This document shows positions 1 through 8,789 of a stretch of DNA of 64,000 bases, one piece after another (the first letter of the stretch is position 1; every line of letters begins with the position of its first letter). Position numbers and translations under genes: made by a program. Source of the stretch: Pyrococcus sp. NA2. GTDB lineage: Archaea; Methanobacteriota_B; Thermococci; Thermococcales; Thermococcaceae. Location of the stretch: assembly GCF_000211475.1 (NCBI RefSeq), contig NC_015474.1:186001-250000 (forward strand), given 5' to 3'. A model generated the notes under the pieces. That model searched no databases. It was not told the DNA's origin and saw only the letters and a program-made list of their open reading frames with translations.

Positions 1-70
1 GAAAGGAAAGTAATAGAACATGCGAGAGTCCCAAGTAGAGGTTCAAACGAGAAAACCGGAACATTGAAAA
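1..70 (+). CRISPR. Possible distal end of a CRISPR array
   Basis: Positions 1-5 read GAAAG, the usual 3' end of Thermococcales CRISPR repeats. A 30-nt block at 41-70 starts GTTC and ends ATTGAAAA; by eye it agrees with the remembered P. furiosus-type repeat at about 18 of 30 positions, concentrated at both ends. The 35 nt between would be one spacer. A degenerate last repeat at the leader-distal end is a common pattern, and this orientation puts the leader to the left of the window. Only one partial and one poor repeat are visible, so the call depends on upstream sequence. Confidence 0.3.
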
Positions 71-271
71 TCCTTATGGCCTGGGATTAAACGAAAAGAG
101 GAAAAAAGACTTTCACTCTTCATCTTTGTTCCCTAGATGCTTGTTGGACGAATCCCTCCTACACACGGAGAATTTATTGAGTCTTGCACTATTACTTCGA
201 TCCACCTAATGATAATTTTTGTTTGCTTGTTTCCTAAGTCAAAAGTTAAAGTGAAATGGTCGAAAATAGCA

Positions 272-1150
272 TCATGCTCTCCTCATAACAATCGATGCAT
301 AACCCACTATTGCATCCGTAGATCTGCTAACTTCAAAACTCGTTGTGTAGTGTAGAAGTTCAGCCCTCTCAGCTCCAGATAACTTTGAGAATACTATTGC
401 GGCACCTACTCCTCCAGGGCCACACATAGTATGATTCATCCTCCTTATTTCCTCAAACATTCCATCAAGATCAAACTCAAGGATCCTCCTTATAACCCTC
501 ATATCTCCCTCTCTAACGAGATTTGGAAGCTCATCCGGTCTTCCTGTGAATGGAACGTAGCCATAGAAAGATCCGTAATGCATGAAGTCTGTACTTGCAA
601 GAATTATAACATCTCTTCCAAGGGATCTAGAGGCCTCAAATACCGCCTTTCCTAGGGATTCGGAAATATCTTCATCCTGAATTCCTAGGGTTATCGGCAC
701 TATCTTAACCTCAACTCCGGCTTTCTCGGCTATGTACTGGATGAATGGAAGTTGAACCTCTATTGAGTGCTCATATTTATGGGCTAGATCGTCAAGATCA
801 GCTATCCGAGACACCTTCACTATCTCCTTGGCGAGCTTGGAATCAACTTTAACGCTACCCAAGGGAGTTACCCATTCACCACTCGGATAAACCGCTATCG
901 GGGATCCAAGTCCAGTATGGTTCGGACCAAATATCACGAAAGTTTCTGGAATTCCATCTTCATATATTGCCTTATACGTTCTTGAGGCTGTATATCCTGA
1001 GAATATATAACCTGCATGAGGGGCAATTCCTGCAGTGATTTTCCTTTCACTTCCATGCTCTCCAAGGTCTTTGAAGAATTCCTTAAGCATTCCTATCAAA
1101 GCATCTCCTTCCGGATAAAATTGACCTGCTACAGCTGGATACCTCTTCAT
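272..1150 (-). CDS. MEMO1 family protein (AmmeMemoRadiSam system protein B)
   Basis: A 292-residue MEMO/LigB-like protein of normal family length. The probable non-haem metal site residues are present: His in the GIAPHAGY segment (about residue 45), His in FGPNHTG (about 77), and Cys in NHTMCGPGG near residue 240. The family's biochemical role in archaea is unsettled. Bacterial and archaeal copies often neighbour AMMECR1 and a radical SAM protein, but neither is seen here. The ATG start has a GGTGA ribosome-binding site a few bases upstream. It is the last gene of the minus-strand ribosomal protein cluster, 31 bp after the threonine-synthase-like gene. Confidence 0.9.
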   Translation of the reverse strand: MKRYPAVAGQFYPEGDALIGMLKEFFKDLGEHGSERKITAGIAPHAGYIFSGYTASRTYKAIYEDGIPETFVIFGPNHTGLGSPIAVYPSGEWVTPLGSVKVDSKLAKEIVKVSRIADLDDLAHKYEHSIEVQLPFIQYIAEKAGVEVKIVPITLGIQDEDISESLGKAVFEASRSLGRDVIILASTDFMHYGSFYGYVPFTGRPDELPNLVREGDMRVIRRILEFDLDGMFEEIRRMNHTMCGPGGVGAAIVFSKLSGAERAELLHYTTSFEVSRSTDAIVGYASIVMRRA

Positions 1151-1181
1151 TCACTTCACCAAATATAACTACTAATACCCT

Positions 1182-2216
1182 CTAAAAATCCTTAGCCATC
1201 CCTGTTAAAATCAGAAGCGAAGATCCCCATAAGTCACCTCTCTCCTTGGCCTTCCAGTATGCAGCTAGAACAGTGGCCGATGTTTCTTCAACGAAAAATC
1301 CATGTTCCTTAAGCCAATGAGAAGCTGCAAGTGTCTCCTCTTCACCAACGCTTACACAGAATCCCCCACTCTCCTTCAAAGCTCTCCTCATCTCATTAAT
1401 CCGCGGAGGATTTGGAATTGCTATCCCATCGGCAAGTCTGTTGATCCTCTTAGACCTTTCACATAGACTTTCAAATCCCTCGGCTTGTACCGCTATTAAT
1501 GAGGGAACCTCTTCTATCTCTCCCATCTCGATTAACTCCTTAAATCCTTTCCAAAGACCTAAAAATGCCGTTCCACTACCAACTGGAACGAATACATGGG
1601 CAGGAATTCCAAGTTGCTCATAAACTTCAAAGGCAATTGTCTTCGTCCCCTCAATGAAGTAGGGATTCAGCCAATGTGAAACGTACGCTATATCATTCTC
1701 GTTGGCAAATCTAATTGCTTCTTCATGAACCATCATTCTATCCCCATCAACAAAATGTATCTTAACGTTAAGAGCACTCAAGCGAGATACCTTCTGAGGT
1801 TTCGAGTCGTAAGATATGAATACGTGAAGCTTTATTCCTTCTATCCTAGCGTAAGTTGCCATGCTTATCGCAGCATTTCCCGAGCTATCGAGTACTATCT
1901 CTCTAATTCCCTGTTCCTTAAGCTTTGCCATGGTTACGTAGGTACCCCTGTCCTTAAAAGAGCCGGTCGGTTGCAGATAATCCAACTTGAAATAGAGATC
2001 GGAGGAAGCATTAACAACTGGGGTTACGGCAGGAGTCAAGTAAGGGAGGTACTTGGGTGAAACCGGAAGATATTGCAGGTATCTTCTGATGTCAAAGAAC
2101 CTTGAGTTAGGAGTAAAGGACTTGTAATTCCTCTTAACTAGTAATGTTCCCCCACAATCACATCTTAACCTAAACTCTTCATCATAGGTTTTGCCACATT
2201 TGATGCATACTAGCAA
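1182..2216 (-). CDS. Threonine synthase-like PLP-dependent enzyme
   Basis: A fold-type II PLP enzyme of 344 residues. It opens with a zinc-ribbon-like segment (Cys pairs CIKC and CDC within the first 25 residues), as in archaeal threonine synthases. The PLP lysine sits in SFKDRG (about residue 88), the substrate loop in DSSGNAAIS, and a phosphate-binding Gly loop in PVGSGTAF. It probably performs beta/gamma replacement on a phosphorylated or acylated amino acid. Threonine synthase is the nearest match, but the true substrate cannot be read from sequence. The start is TTG, preceded by a GGTGAGG ribosome-binding site. It follows rps2 by 32 bp and may be co-transcribed with it. Confidence 0.8.
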   Translation of the reverse strand: MLVCIKCGKTYDEEFRLRCDCGGTLLVKRNYKSFTPNSRFFDIRRYLQYLPVSPKYLPYLTPAVTPVVNASSDLYFKLDYLQPTGSFKDRGTYVTMAKLKEQGIREIVLDSSGNAAISMATYARIEGIKLHVFISYDSKPQKVSRLSALNVKIHFVDGDRMMVHEEAIRFANENDIAYVSHWLNPYFIEGTKTIAFEVYEQLGIPAHVFVPVGSGTAFLGLWKGFKELIEMGEIEEVPSLIAVQAEGFESLCERSKRINRLADGIAIPNPPRINEMRRALKESGGFCVSVGEEETLAASHWLKEHGFFVEETSATVLAAYWKAKERGDLWGSSLLILTGMAKDF

Positions 2217-2248
2217 GAGGCCTCACCAGAAATAAAAAGAAAAAGGGA

Positions 2249-2857
2249 TCACCTTCTAACTATCTTCATCTCAAATTCCTCAACAGGTATCTTGAAGTCT
2301 TCCCTGCTTGAGATTTCACCTCTGTTGTAGAGTATTTCCCTAGCAAGTATCCAGTATATCAATGCTAGAGCCTTCCTACCCTTATTGTTGGTTGGTATTG
2401 CTAGATCAACATAGCTTAGAAGATTCTCGGTATCAACTAATGCTACTATTGGGATTCCTATCTCAATTGCCTCCTTCATGGCTTGATGATCAGCCCTTGG
2501 GTCAGTTATTATTATAACATCGGGCTCAAAGAAGTTCTTTACGGCTGGATTTGTCATCGTCCCAGGGAGAAATCTTCCAGGTATTGCCTTTGCCCCAGTA
2601 ACTTCTCCGAACTTCTTGACGGGCTTTTGACCGTACAATCTCACGCTCACCGCTAGTATGCTCTGTGGGTCAAATTTGGCAAGGAACTTTCCTGCAACTT
2701 TCAGTCTCTCATCAGTCTTTCTAACGTCGAGTACGTAGAGCCCATCCTGTCTAACCCTGTAGATGAACTTCTTCATATCCTTTGTCTTTTGTTGAGTTCC
2801 TATGTGCACTCCTGCAGCTAGATATTGCTCGAGGGGAACTAGATACTCATCAGCCAC
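2249..2857 (-). CDS. rps2: 30S ribosomal protein S2 (uS2)
   Basis: Small-subunit ribosomal protein uS2, 202 residues. The start chosen is the GTG at 2857, which gives the family N-terminus (V/M)[12 protein letters not shown] and lies 6 nt after a GGGGGTG ribosome-binding site. A GTG six codons upstream (2875) overlaps the stop of the enolase-like gene but lacks family support. Conserved AGVHIGTQ and TDPRADHQA motifs are present. It lies directly behind the enolase-like gene in the ribosomal/RNA polymerase operon. Confidence 0.95.
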   Translation of the reverse strand: MADEYLVPLEQYLAAGVHIGTQQKTKDMKKFIYRVRQDGLYVLDVRKTDERLKVAGKFLAKFDPQSILAVSVRLYGQKPVKKFGEVTGAKAIPGRFLPGTMTNPAVKNFFEPDVIIITDPRADHQAMKEAIEIGIPIVALVDTENLLSYVDLAIPTNNKGRKALALIYWILAREILYNRGEISSREDFKIPVEEFEMKIVRR

Positions 2858-2871
2858 TTCAAACACCCCCT

Positions 2872-3897
2872 TCACTCCTCAAACGTTATTATTCTACCTC
2901 TTTCACCCAATTCTTCGGCGATCCTATTTAGCTCGTTTATCTTTTCAACGGAGTCCCTACTTATCAGCATGGCCGGGCATCTAAGGCCGAGGGCCAAATG
3001 AGGCAAAGTCTCATCGGCAGGTTCATACTTCGCCTCGGATAAAATTGGGGTTATTTTCTCAGCCTTCACATCATTCACGAAGTTGTACAGATCGGTGAGC
3101 GTTCCAAGGTTTATAGGTTTTATTGATAGTGCATTATAATACCTTCTGTCGAGGATGTTATTATTCCTAAACAGGTATTCCCCATCTATGAAAACCCCAT
3201 GAGTACCAGCTATCAATTCAAGAAATAGTTCCGGAGGTCCAATTGGTTTTATGTAGGCTATGTTGTTATCTTCCACTATATTCAGAACCTCTTCAATGTC
3301 CATTTCCTTGAGCATTTTGATGCCTATTGCAACTTCAAGTCCAAGCTCAAGACTTACATCTTCAGAGGCCCTCGATAATTCCTCGAGAGTTGTTGACTTT
3401 GAACTCTCCATTATCTTGTTAACGGCATCCACTATGTCAGTAACTTCAAGGAGATCCTTGACGATTAGATAGTACTCAAACTCATTGTCCCTGGAAAACA
3501 TTATTATTGGAACTGGAAGTTCCGTGGCAAAGGTACCTCCTATGTAAGAGTACAATGACATGTCTCTTGAGTTTGCTGCTGCTTTGGCTATTGCTACGGA
3601 AACCGCTAACGCTGTATTAGCACCTATGTGACTGAAGTTTTCTGTCCCGTCTATTTCCCAGAGATAGCTGTCTATTAACTCTTGATCGACTGCATCAAAT
3701 CCTATAAGCTCGGGACCTATTATCTCGTCAACTTCACTCACTGCTCTTCTTGCATCGGCTATATGGAGAATTGGATCTTCCTCTATAGGGGAAGCGAATC
3801 TACCAAAACCTTCATCAGTTGCCACGTCAACCTCGACGGAGTACTTCCCACCCCTTAAAACAACCACCCTGCCTATAACATTCTGTATTACGCTCAT
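2872..3897 (-). CDS. Enolase-like protein, catalytic site lost
   Basis: A 341-residue homologue of enolase; true enolases have about 430. The N-terminal domain is recognisable ([29 protein letters not shown] as two short blocks), as are GTLTDLYN and the C-terminal ELGERGR. The active site is gone: the family PSGASTG loop reads as PIEEDPI, the metal-binding ED of SIEDP is KP in YIKPIG, the GDD loop is DGEYLF, and SHRSGETED is replaced by [11 protein letters not shown]. Only the lysine equivalent in SIKPINLG remains. It cannot be expected to dehydrate 2-phosphoglycerate. It holds the position between rpoK and rps2 where many euryarchaea have true enolase, suggesting a retained non-catalytic role. 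It is 6 bp from rpoK. Confidence 0.9.
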   Translation of the reverse strand: MSVIQNVIGRVVVLRGGKYSVEVDVATDEGFGRFASPIEEDPILHIADARRAVSEVDEIIGPELIGFDAVDQELIDSYLWEIDGTENFSHIGANTALAVSVAIAKAAANSRDMSLYSYIGGTFATELPVPIIMFSRDNEFEYYLIVKDLLEVTDIVDAVNKIMESSKSTTLEELSRASEDVSLELGLEVAIGIKMLKEMDIEEVLNIVEDNNIAYIKPIGPPELFLELIAGTHGVFIDGEYLFRNNNILDRRYYNALSIKPINLGTLTDLYNFVNDVKAEKITPILSEAKYEPADETLPHLALGLRCPAMLISRDSVEKINELNRIAEELGERGRIITFEE

Positions 3898-3903
3898 TCT
3901 TCA

Positions 3904-4077
3904 TCAGCTCGGCCTAATTACTGTGATTGGTATTACACCCCTTTCAAACTCCATTATTGCTGCATCGAGTGGAGTTATCCCCTCGGGAACGTCTATCAGG
4001 ATTGGAGCCCCCATTGCTATCTGAAGGGCCCTTGCACCGATAATTCTAGCTTTCTCAAACCTCGTATACTTGAACAC
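3904..4077 (-). CDS. rpoK: DNA-directed RNA polymerase subunit K
   Basis: Small RNA polymerase subunit, orthologue of eukaryotic RPB6 and bacterial omega, 57 residues. The GTG at 4077 gives the family start (V/M)[15 protein letters not shown] and has a GAGGTGGT ribosome-binding site about 6 nt upstream. A longer frame from a TTG at 4092 would include that site in the coding region and adds no conserved residues. The typical GAPILIDVP and [10 protein letters not shown] segments are present. The 3' end of tRNA-Pro is only 21 nt upstream, so tRNA 3' cleavage would leave a very short leader. Confidence 0.95.
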   Translation of the reverse strand: MFKYTRFEKARIIGARALQIAMGAPILIDVPEGITPLDAAIMEFERGVIPITVIRPS

Positions 4078-4098
4078 CCGGCACCACCTCAAATGTTT

Positions 4099-4175
4099 TG
4101 GTGGGGCCGCCGGGATTTGAACCCGGGTCTCCGGCGCCCCAGGCCGGGAGGATAGCCAAGCTACCCCACGGCCCC
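4099..4175 (-). tRNA. tRNA-Pro (GGG)
   Basis: A complete cloverleaf on the minus strand. The acceptor GGGGCCG pairs with CGGCCCC, the anticodon stem CCGGC pairs with GCCGG around loop CTGGGGC (anticodon GGG), and the T stem CCGGG pairs with CCCGG around TTCAAAT. Discriminator A and CCA are encoded. It lies between rpoN and rpoK on the same strand, so it is probably processed out of the operon transcript. Confidence 0.97.
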
Positions 4176-4197
4176 GCCAAACAAAGAAAGGATGGTT

Positions 4198-4395
4198 TTA
4201 GTAAACTCTGTAGTGCATTATCTCATCAATTAGTTCAACATGGCTAAGGAGCATCCTTCTACAGCAATATCTTTCTAAGCCAAGGTCGTCCAACACTTTT
4301 TCTGGATCCTCGCCAGCTTCAACCCTTCTCTTGAACTCGTAATATTTATCTCCAATAACTTTACCGCAAGTGAAACATCTCACGGGAATTATCAA
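4198..4395 (-). CDS. rpoN: DNA-directed RNA polymerase subunit N
   Basis: RPB10-type RNA polymerase subunit, 65 residues, normal length. It has the family zinc site: CFTCGK near residue 7 and the atypical paired cysteines in RYCCRRM near residue 44. The N-terminus [11 protein letters not shown] is canonical. It lies between rps9 and tRNA-Pro in the operon. Confidence 0.97.
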   Translation of the reverse strand: MIIPVRCFTCGKVIGDKYYEFKRRVEAGEDPEKVLDDLGLERYCCRRMLLSHVELIDEIMHYRVY

Positions 4396-4452
4396 GGGCT
4401 AGTCACCTCACTAACCTTCGATAATAAAAAGTTTTTAAAATTAACGCCAAGT

Positions 4453-4860
4453 TCAACGATAACTCTTCTGTCTCTTTGCTCTTGGACCCTTTGTTGATCT
4501 GTTAGGCTTGTGTGGCTCTGTCCTTCTTGGATCTCCAACTAGCATTGTCCTATCATACTTCATGAACTTCTCCTTGAGCTTCATATCCCCAGTCCACTCA
4601 ACCAAAGCCCTTGCTATGGCTATCCTAGCGGCTTCAGCTTGACCCATGAAACCTCCACCTTGAACCTTAACATCAATGTCAACGCTGTTCCATATCTCTT
4701 CTCCAGCTAGAATCAAGGGCTCGAGAATCGTGAATCTTGCTATTTCAGGCTCAATTATCTCAACTGGCTTTCCGTTTATCCTTACTCTACCTTTACCCTC
4801 TCTAATAACTGCCCTCGCGATTGCGGTCTTTCTTTTTCCAGTAGTCTGAATGATCCTCAT
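4453..4860 (-). CDS. rps9: 30S ribosomal protein S9 (uS9)
   Basis: uS9, 135 residues. The N-terminal [11 protein letters not shown] motif and the very basic C-terminus ([10 protein letters not shown]), which contacts P-site tRNA in the family, are both present. It is 10 bp downstream of rpl13 and transcribed with it. Confidence 0.97.
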   Translation of the reverse strand: MRIIQTTGKRKTAIARAVIREGKGRVRINGKPVEIIEPEIARFTILEPLILAGEEIWNSVDIDVKVQGGGFMGQAEAARIAIARALVEWTGDMKLKEKFMKYDRTMLVGDPRRTEPHKPNRSTKGPRAKRQKSYR

Positions 4861-4870
4861 TCACATCACC

Positions 4871-5299
4871 TCAAAACTTTCCTCCCAGAAACTTGGCAAC
4901 CTCTCCAACTGTAACATACTTAGGCCTTGAAAGCCTTGAAACATGAGCTTCCACTATTGTCTCAAGTGGCTTTCCTTGAAACTCTTTCGGAATGCCCACG
5001 TAAACCTTAAGTCTCTTGAAGGCCTTCCTTCCCCTGTCAGTTTTCCATGGAAGCATTCCCCTTATAGTCCTCCTGACTATCTCATCACTCCTCTTTGGGT
5101 AAAATGGACCCCTTCTAGGATTTGTTAGGGTTCTAAGCTCAGTCCTCTGCTTATACTTGCTGAATATATCTTCCCTATTCCCAGTAATCACGGCCTTCTC
5201 GGCATTCACTATCACGACTTCCTCTCCCTCGAGGAGCATCTTTGCAACCTTTGACGCAAGTCTGCCGAGTATGAGACCTTCAGCGTTAATAATTCTCAT
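4871..5299 (-). CDS. rpl13: 50S ribosomal protein L13 (uL13)
   Basis: uL13, 142 residues, with the archaeal hallmarks LGRLAS near the N-terminus and the [12 protein letters not shown] block in the middle. It follows rpl18e by 6 bp. The order rpl18e-rpl13-rps9-rpoN-rpoK is the classical archaeal arrangement. Confidence 0.97.
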   Translation of the reverse strand: MRIINAEGLILGRLASKVAKMLLEGEEVVIVNAEKAVITGNREDIFSKYKQRTELRTLTNPRRGPFYPKRSDEIVRRTIRGMLPWKTDRGRKAFKRLKVYVGIPKEFQGKPLETIVEAHVSRLSRPKYVTVGEVAKFLGGKF

Positions 5300-5305
5300 G
5301 GCTCA

Positions 5306-5668
5306 TCACTCCATTATTATTACTCCACTACCCTTGGGGTTTCTCTCAACTAATTCTTCAATCGTGATTGCCTCTCCACCAGCTTCAATTATCTTCCTTC
5401 TTGCAGTTTCACTGAACTTCCATGCAGCAACTATTACCCTCTTCTCAAGCCTGCCTGCACCTAGAACGCTCCCTGGGACAACGATCATATCCCCATCCTT
5501 TGCATACCTATTTATCTTGCTGACGTTAACTTCAGCCCTTTGTCTCCTAGGTCTTTCAAGCCTCCAAGCTATGTCCTTCCAGATCCTAACTTTCTCTTCA
5601 TTTGACTTCTTTCTGAGGAAGCGGATGAGCCTTCTAAGATTTGGATCAGTTGGACCAGTCCTCTTCAT
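5306..5668 (-). CDS. rpl18e: 50S ribosomal protein L18e
   Basis: Archaeal/eukaryotic ribosomal protein eL18, 120 residues, rich in Arg and Lys. It contains the family segment [10 protein letters not shown] and a C-terminal KGSGVIIME. Its start codon is 54 bp beyond the 3' end of tRNA-Leu on the same strand. Confidence 0.96.
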   Translation of the reverse strand: MKRTGPTDPNLRRLIRFLRKKSNEEKVRIWKDIAWRLERPRRQRAEVNVSKINRYAKDGDMIVVPGSVLGAGRLEKRVIVAAWKFSETARRKIIEAGGEAITIEELVERNPKGSGVIIME

Positions 5669-5721
5669 GAAAGCATTCCCCCTTTCTGGAGTTTAATTCT
5701 CGCGAACAAGTAAGGAAAGTT

Positions 5722-5809
5722 TGGTGCGGGGGCGGGGATTTGAACCCCGGAACCCCTACGGGACGGGACCCTAAATCCCGCGCCTTTGGCCAGGCTCGGC
5801 AACCCCCGC
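5722..5809 (-). tRNA. tRNA-Leu (TAG)
   Basis: A class II tRNA with a long variable arm. The acceptor GCGGGGG pairs with CCCCCGC, and the anticodon stem CGGGA pairs with TCCCG around loop TTTAGGG, giving anticodon TAG. The T arm has TTCAAAT. Discriminator A and CCA are encoded. Its 5' end is only 4 nt after the rpoD stop codon, implying excision from a polycistronic transcript. Confidence 0.96.
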
Positions 5810-5813
5810 TCGA

Positions 5814-6593
5814 TCAACCAGCTAATCTTTGGAGCTCATTTATAAATCTATCGGCCTTTCTCATCAATATCTTAAGGGCTATTTTAACTATTTCCTCAAC
5901 GGGGAGTTCACCATTGCTTTCAACCACAAAGACGTAGCTGTTTGGCACTATCTCCTCCCAAATCTCTTTGCCTTCGTATTCCTCAAATTCCTTTGGAATG
6001 TAAAAGGGCTTTATGGTTTCAACTATTATCTCATTATCGTTCTCTTCCACTGGAAGCCCCCTCTTCTTTGCGAGCTTTTTCAACTTTTCCCAACCTTCAA
6101 TCTTTTTACTTATGTGGATCTTGGTGTAATATTTGTAATAAGTAAAGCCAGGCTGCCATTTCGCATGATCCTTGCCTCTGCCAAGCCTAGCATAGGCATT
6201 GAAAACGAGTTTTTGACCCTTAGCTAACTTAACTATTGGAATATTAGGATTGACAGGTTTTACATCTGGATCATCACTTTCCAAGTCTCCGGAGTATACT
6301 ATCCCAGGCCCCTCAGCTTTTAGGGATAAGGTAACAGTATAATCATCGAGCTCCAGGGCATCAAGCTCGAATCTATCGACTGGTGTCTTGAGTGGTATCA
6401 TTGCCAACCTATGTGCTATTATCTCATCGAAAAGGGCGGAATCATTCTCATAGAACTCTACCTCATCAACGGCAAATGTTGGAACTTCCCCAAGAATCGT
6501 TCTTCTAAGAGAGTTTGCAAAGGCCACACTTACCCCTTCCAGGAGGAATGTTATTGAATCTTCGGTCTTTTTCAGAATCTTAATCTTTACCAT
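5814..6593 (-). CDS. rpoD: DNA-directed RNA polymerase subunit D
   Basis: Alpha-like assembly subunit (RPB3 homologue), 259 residues. Conserved blocks include [15 protein letters not shown] and [12 protein letters not shown]. The middle segment lacks the clustered cysteines that bind an Fe-S cluster in some archaeal RpoD proteins. The ATG at 6593 is preferred over a GTG two codons earlier, because the GGAGG ribosome-binding site (6601-6605) is 7 nt from the ATG but only 1 nt from the GTG. It lies between rps11 and tRNA-Leu. Confidence 0.95.
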   Translation of the reverse strand: MVKIKILKKTEDSITFLLEGVSVAFANSLRRTILGEVPTFAVDEVEFYENDSALFDEIIAHRLAMIPLKTPVDRFELDALELDDYTVTLSLKAEGPGIVYSGDLESDDPDVKPVNPNIPIVKLAKGQKLVFNAYARLGRGKDHAKWQPGFTYYKYYTKIHISKKIEGWEKLKKLAKKRGLPVEENDNEIIVETIKPFYIPKEFEEYEGKEIWEEIVPNSYVFVVESNGELPVEEIVKIALKILMRKADRFINELQRLAG

Positions 6594-6623
6594 CTTCACG
6601 CCTCCAAAATGAAAATGAGGAAA

Positions 6624-7037
6624 TCAGACACGCCTACCTCTCCTTCCACCCTTAGGCCTTGTACCATCGTGGGGGATTGGAGTCACGTCTTCAACTCTTC
6701 CTATCTTGAGGCCTGCCCTTGCCAATGCTCTAATAGCAGCCTGAGCTCCTGGTCCTGGAGTCTTGCTCTTACTTCCTCCAGGGGCTCTTACCCTTATGTG
6801 AACTCCAACTATTCCCTTTTCAAGGGCCTCTTCGGCAGCCCTCTTGGCTGCTAACATTGCAGCATATGGTGAAGGCTCATCTCTATCTGCCTTAACTACC
6901 ATACCACCGCTCCACCTGCTTATGGTTTCAGCCCCAGTTATGTCCGTGATATGAATTATCGTGTTGTTGTAACTTGAGTAGATGTGAGCAATACCCCACT
7001 TCTCCTTCTTCTTTATGTTAACCTGCTCCTCACTCAT
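6624..7037 (-). CDS. rps11: 30S ribosomal protein S11 (uS11)
   Basis: uS11, 137 residues, with the family motifs [15 protein letters not shown] and a C-terminal [16 protein letters not shown]. Its start overlaps the rps4 stop by 4 bp, indicating translational coupling. Confidence 0.97.
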   Translation of the reverse strand: MSEEQVNIKKKEKWGIAHIYSSYNNTIIHITDITGAETISRWSGGMVVKADRDEPSPYAAMLAAKRAAEEALEKGIVGVHIRVRAPGGSKSKTPGPGAQAAIRALARAGLKIGRVEDVTPIPHDGTRPKGGRRGRRV

Positions 7038-7576
7038 GCCTCACCACCCTGCTTAGCCTTCTCAATCATCATTCTCTCTGGGTGCTGGGGATTTGCAAAT
7101 GGGGAAGTTCTTGCGTAAGTTATCTTATCCTCTTCCTCCTTGAGTACAAGATAGCTTGGAGACCTTATTATCTGACCATTGACCTCAATGTGACCGTGAA
7201 CTATCAACTGCCTTGCCTGTCTCATAGTTCTCGCTAATCCCTTCCTGTAAACTATCGTCTGCAATCTCCTCTCAAGAATATCCTCAACTGTTAATGATAG
7301 GACGTCATCAAGAACTGCATCCTCCGGAAGGAGACCAAGTCTCTTTAGCCTGGCAAGTAGTTGCTCTCTCTCAATCTCAGCCTGCTTACCTCTAGCTGCA
7401 AGTAGCCTTCTAGCCCTTCTTCTGAAGTTCTTAAGTTGTGTCTCGTGCTTCCAAAGCTCTTTCTTGTTCTTAAGCTCATATTTGTCCATTAGAACCCTTT
7501 CCCTCTCTAACCTCTCCTTGATCCAAGGATGAGGTGGAGTTTCATACTTCTTCCTCTGCCTCTTAGGATCACCCAT
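7034..7576 (-). CDS. rps4: 30S ribosomal protein S4 (uS4)
   Basis: uS4, 180 residues. The S4 RNA-binding domain is visible in the C-terminal half ([19 protein letters not shown] as one continuous motif, around residues 115-135). It is in the conserved order rps13-rps4-rps11-rpoD, 10 bp after rps13. Confidence 0.97.
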   Translation of the reverse strand: MGDPKRQRKKYETPPHPWIKERLERERVLMDKYELKNKKELWKHETQLKNFRRRARRLLAARGKQAEIEREQLLARLKRLGLLPEDAVLDDVLSLTVEDILERRLQTIVYRKGLARTMRQARQLIVHGHIEVNGQIIRSPSYLVLKEEEDKITYARTSPFANPQHPERMMIEKAKQGGEA

Positions 7577-7586
7577 CTAAATCACC

Positions 7587-8033
7587 TCACTTCTTCTTCT
7601 TAGTTACACCAACGGTCTGACCTCTTCTGAAGTTTGACCTAGTTCTCTGACCTCTAACTGGCAAACCAAGCTCGTGCCTTATACCTCTGTAGGCCCTTAT
7701 CCTTCTGAGTCTCATTATGTCCTCTCTAATTGCCATCTCCAACTTTGCAGTGATAAGGTGCAGATCTTTCCCTGTCTCGTAATCCTTCGGCCTGTTAACG
7801 GCCCATCTTGGTATTCCATGAGCAACTGGATCCTGCAGTATTTCTTCTATCTTCTTGATTTGCTCATCTGTTAGGTAACCTGCCTTCATGAATGGGTCCA
7901 ACCCTGCAACCCTGCAAACCATTGTAGCGAAGTTAATACCAACTCCCTTTATAGCAGTGAGCGCCCATCTTAACTGCTTATTCCCATCCAAATCAACTCC
8001 CGCGACACGAACGATGTGCCTGAAGTCTGCCAT
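7587..8033 (-). CDS. rps13: 30S ribosomal protein S13 (uS13)
   Basis: uS13, 148 residues. The start is the ATG at 8033 ([12 protein letters not shown]), with GGTGA 4-5 nt upstream. The frame is open for 27 more codons, but those run into tRNA-Ser and are not coding. It has the helix-two-turn-helix region with GVGINFA and a basic C-terminus ending in four lysines. It is the first protein gene of the ribosomal/RNA polymerase operon, 27 nt after the tRNA-Ser 3' end. Confidence 0.96.
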   Translation of the reverse strand: MADFRHIVRVAGVDLDGNKQLRWALTAIKGVGINFATMVCRVAGLDPFMKAGYLTDEQIKKIEEILQDPVAHGIPRWAVNRPKDYETGKDLHLITAKLEMAIREDIMRLRRIRAYRGIRHELGLPVRGQRTRSNFRRGQTVGVTKKKK

Positions 8034-8060
8034 TTTATCACCCTCCAAATATAATAATTC

Positions 8061-8147
8061 TGGCGCCGGGACGGGGATTTGAACCCCGGCGGGCAAACGC
8101 CCACGGGCTCTCAAGGCCCGCGCCCTACCAGGCTAGGCTATCCCGGC
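8061..8147 (-). tRNA. tRNA-Ser (TGA)
   Basis: A class II tRNA. The acceptor GCCGGGA pairs with TCCCGGC. The anticodon stem CGGGC pairs with GCCCG around loop CTTGAGA (anticodon TGA), and a long variable arm (TGGGCGTTTGCCCG) follows. Discriminator G and CCA are encoded. The first 15 nt, through the start of the D arm, also encode the C-terminus and stop codon of the upstream methyltransferase gene. Confidence 0.96.
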
Positions 8148-8720
8148 ATACACCCTATACCCCGAACCTTTCGATAACTCAACTACCTCGGTGAAGGTGT
8201 CCTTCATGATCTCTTTAATAAACTTTGCCCCAAGTTTGGTCTTAATGACTAGCTGTAGCATACCGCCATCGTGAAGGTAATTAGGTGCATTTATAACTAT
8301 TTCCCTCAGGATGTCCTTTCCAGCATGAACGGGAGGGTTTGTTATTATCGAATCGAACTTCTCGCCCTCAACCGGCTCGTATAAATTTCCAGATCTAACC
8401 TCAGCATTCGTTACATTGTTAAGCTTCAGATTTTTCTTAGCGATGGCCACAGCCCTTCTATTTATATCCGTCATGATCACATAATCAACGAAGCGAGAGG
8501 CAACTATACCTATGGGACCGTAGCCACAACCCAAGTCAAGAACTCTCCAATTGGGTTTGAGTACCATGTTCTCTATCAATAGCTCAGTTCCCCTATCCAG
8601 TTTTCCAAAAGAGAACACTCCACTGGCCGTTATAAATTTAAAACAGTAACCTCTGATGCAAACCTCAATAACCTTCGTCCTTAACTCCCCTCTAGGTTCC
8701 CTGGAGTAATAGTGGGTCAT
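8133..8720 (-). CDS. Class I SAM-dependent methyltransferase (RsmC/MJ0882-like)
   Basis: A 195-residue Rossmann methyltransferase. SAM motif I is VLDLGCGYGPIG (about residues 60-71), the acidic residue of motif II is in MTDINRRA, and the catalytic NPP motif in IITNPPVHAG suggests N-methylation of a base, as in RsmC. The substrate is probably an RNA base but is not shown. The last codons and the TAG stop lie inside tRNA-Ser (15-nt overlap, same strand), so one transcript cannot yield both an intact mRNA and a mature tRNA. Confidence 0.85.
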   Translation of the reverse strand: MTHYYSREPRGELRTKVIEVCIRGYCFKFITASGVFSFGKLDRGTELLIENMVLKPNWRVLDLGCGYGPIGIVASRFVDYVIMTDINRRAVAIAKKNLKLNNVTNAEVRSGNLYEPVEGEKFDSIITNPPVHAGKDILREIVINAPNYLHDGGMLQLVIKTKLGAKFIKEIMKDTFTEVVELSKGSGYRVYAGIA

Positions 8721-8789
8721 CCTGAATGTGTTTGATTACAGAGTTAAAAATTTAAGGTTAGAATGCAATGTTACCCTAGGTGTTTATTA

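Noticed and set aside
137-655. Two plus-strand open frames over the MEMO region
   Set aside because: They run antisense to the conserved MEMO gene or through AT-rich upstream DNA, have no ribosome-binding site and no recognisable motifs.
2858-2875. Upstream GTG start for rps2 overlapping the enolase-like stop
   Set aside because: The GTG at 2857 matches the family N-terminus and has the better placed GGGGGTG site.
5157-5696. Long plus-strand frame (179 codons) across rpl13 and rpl18e
   Set aside because: Antisense shadow of two clear ribosomal protein genes; its composition is Ser/Leu-rich as expected for such shadows.
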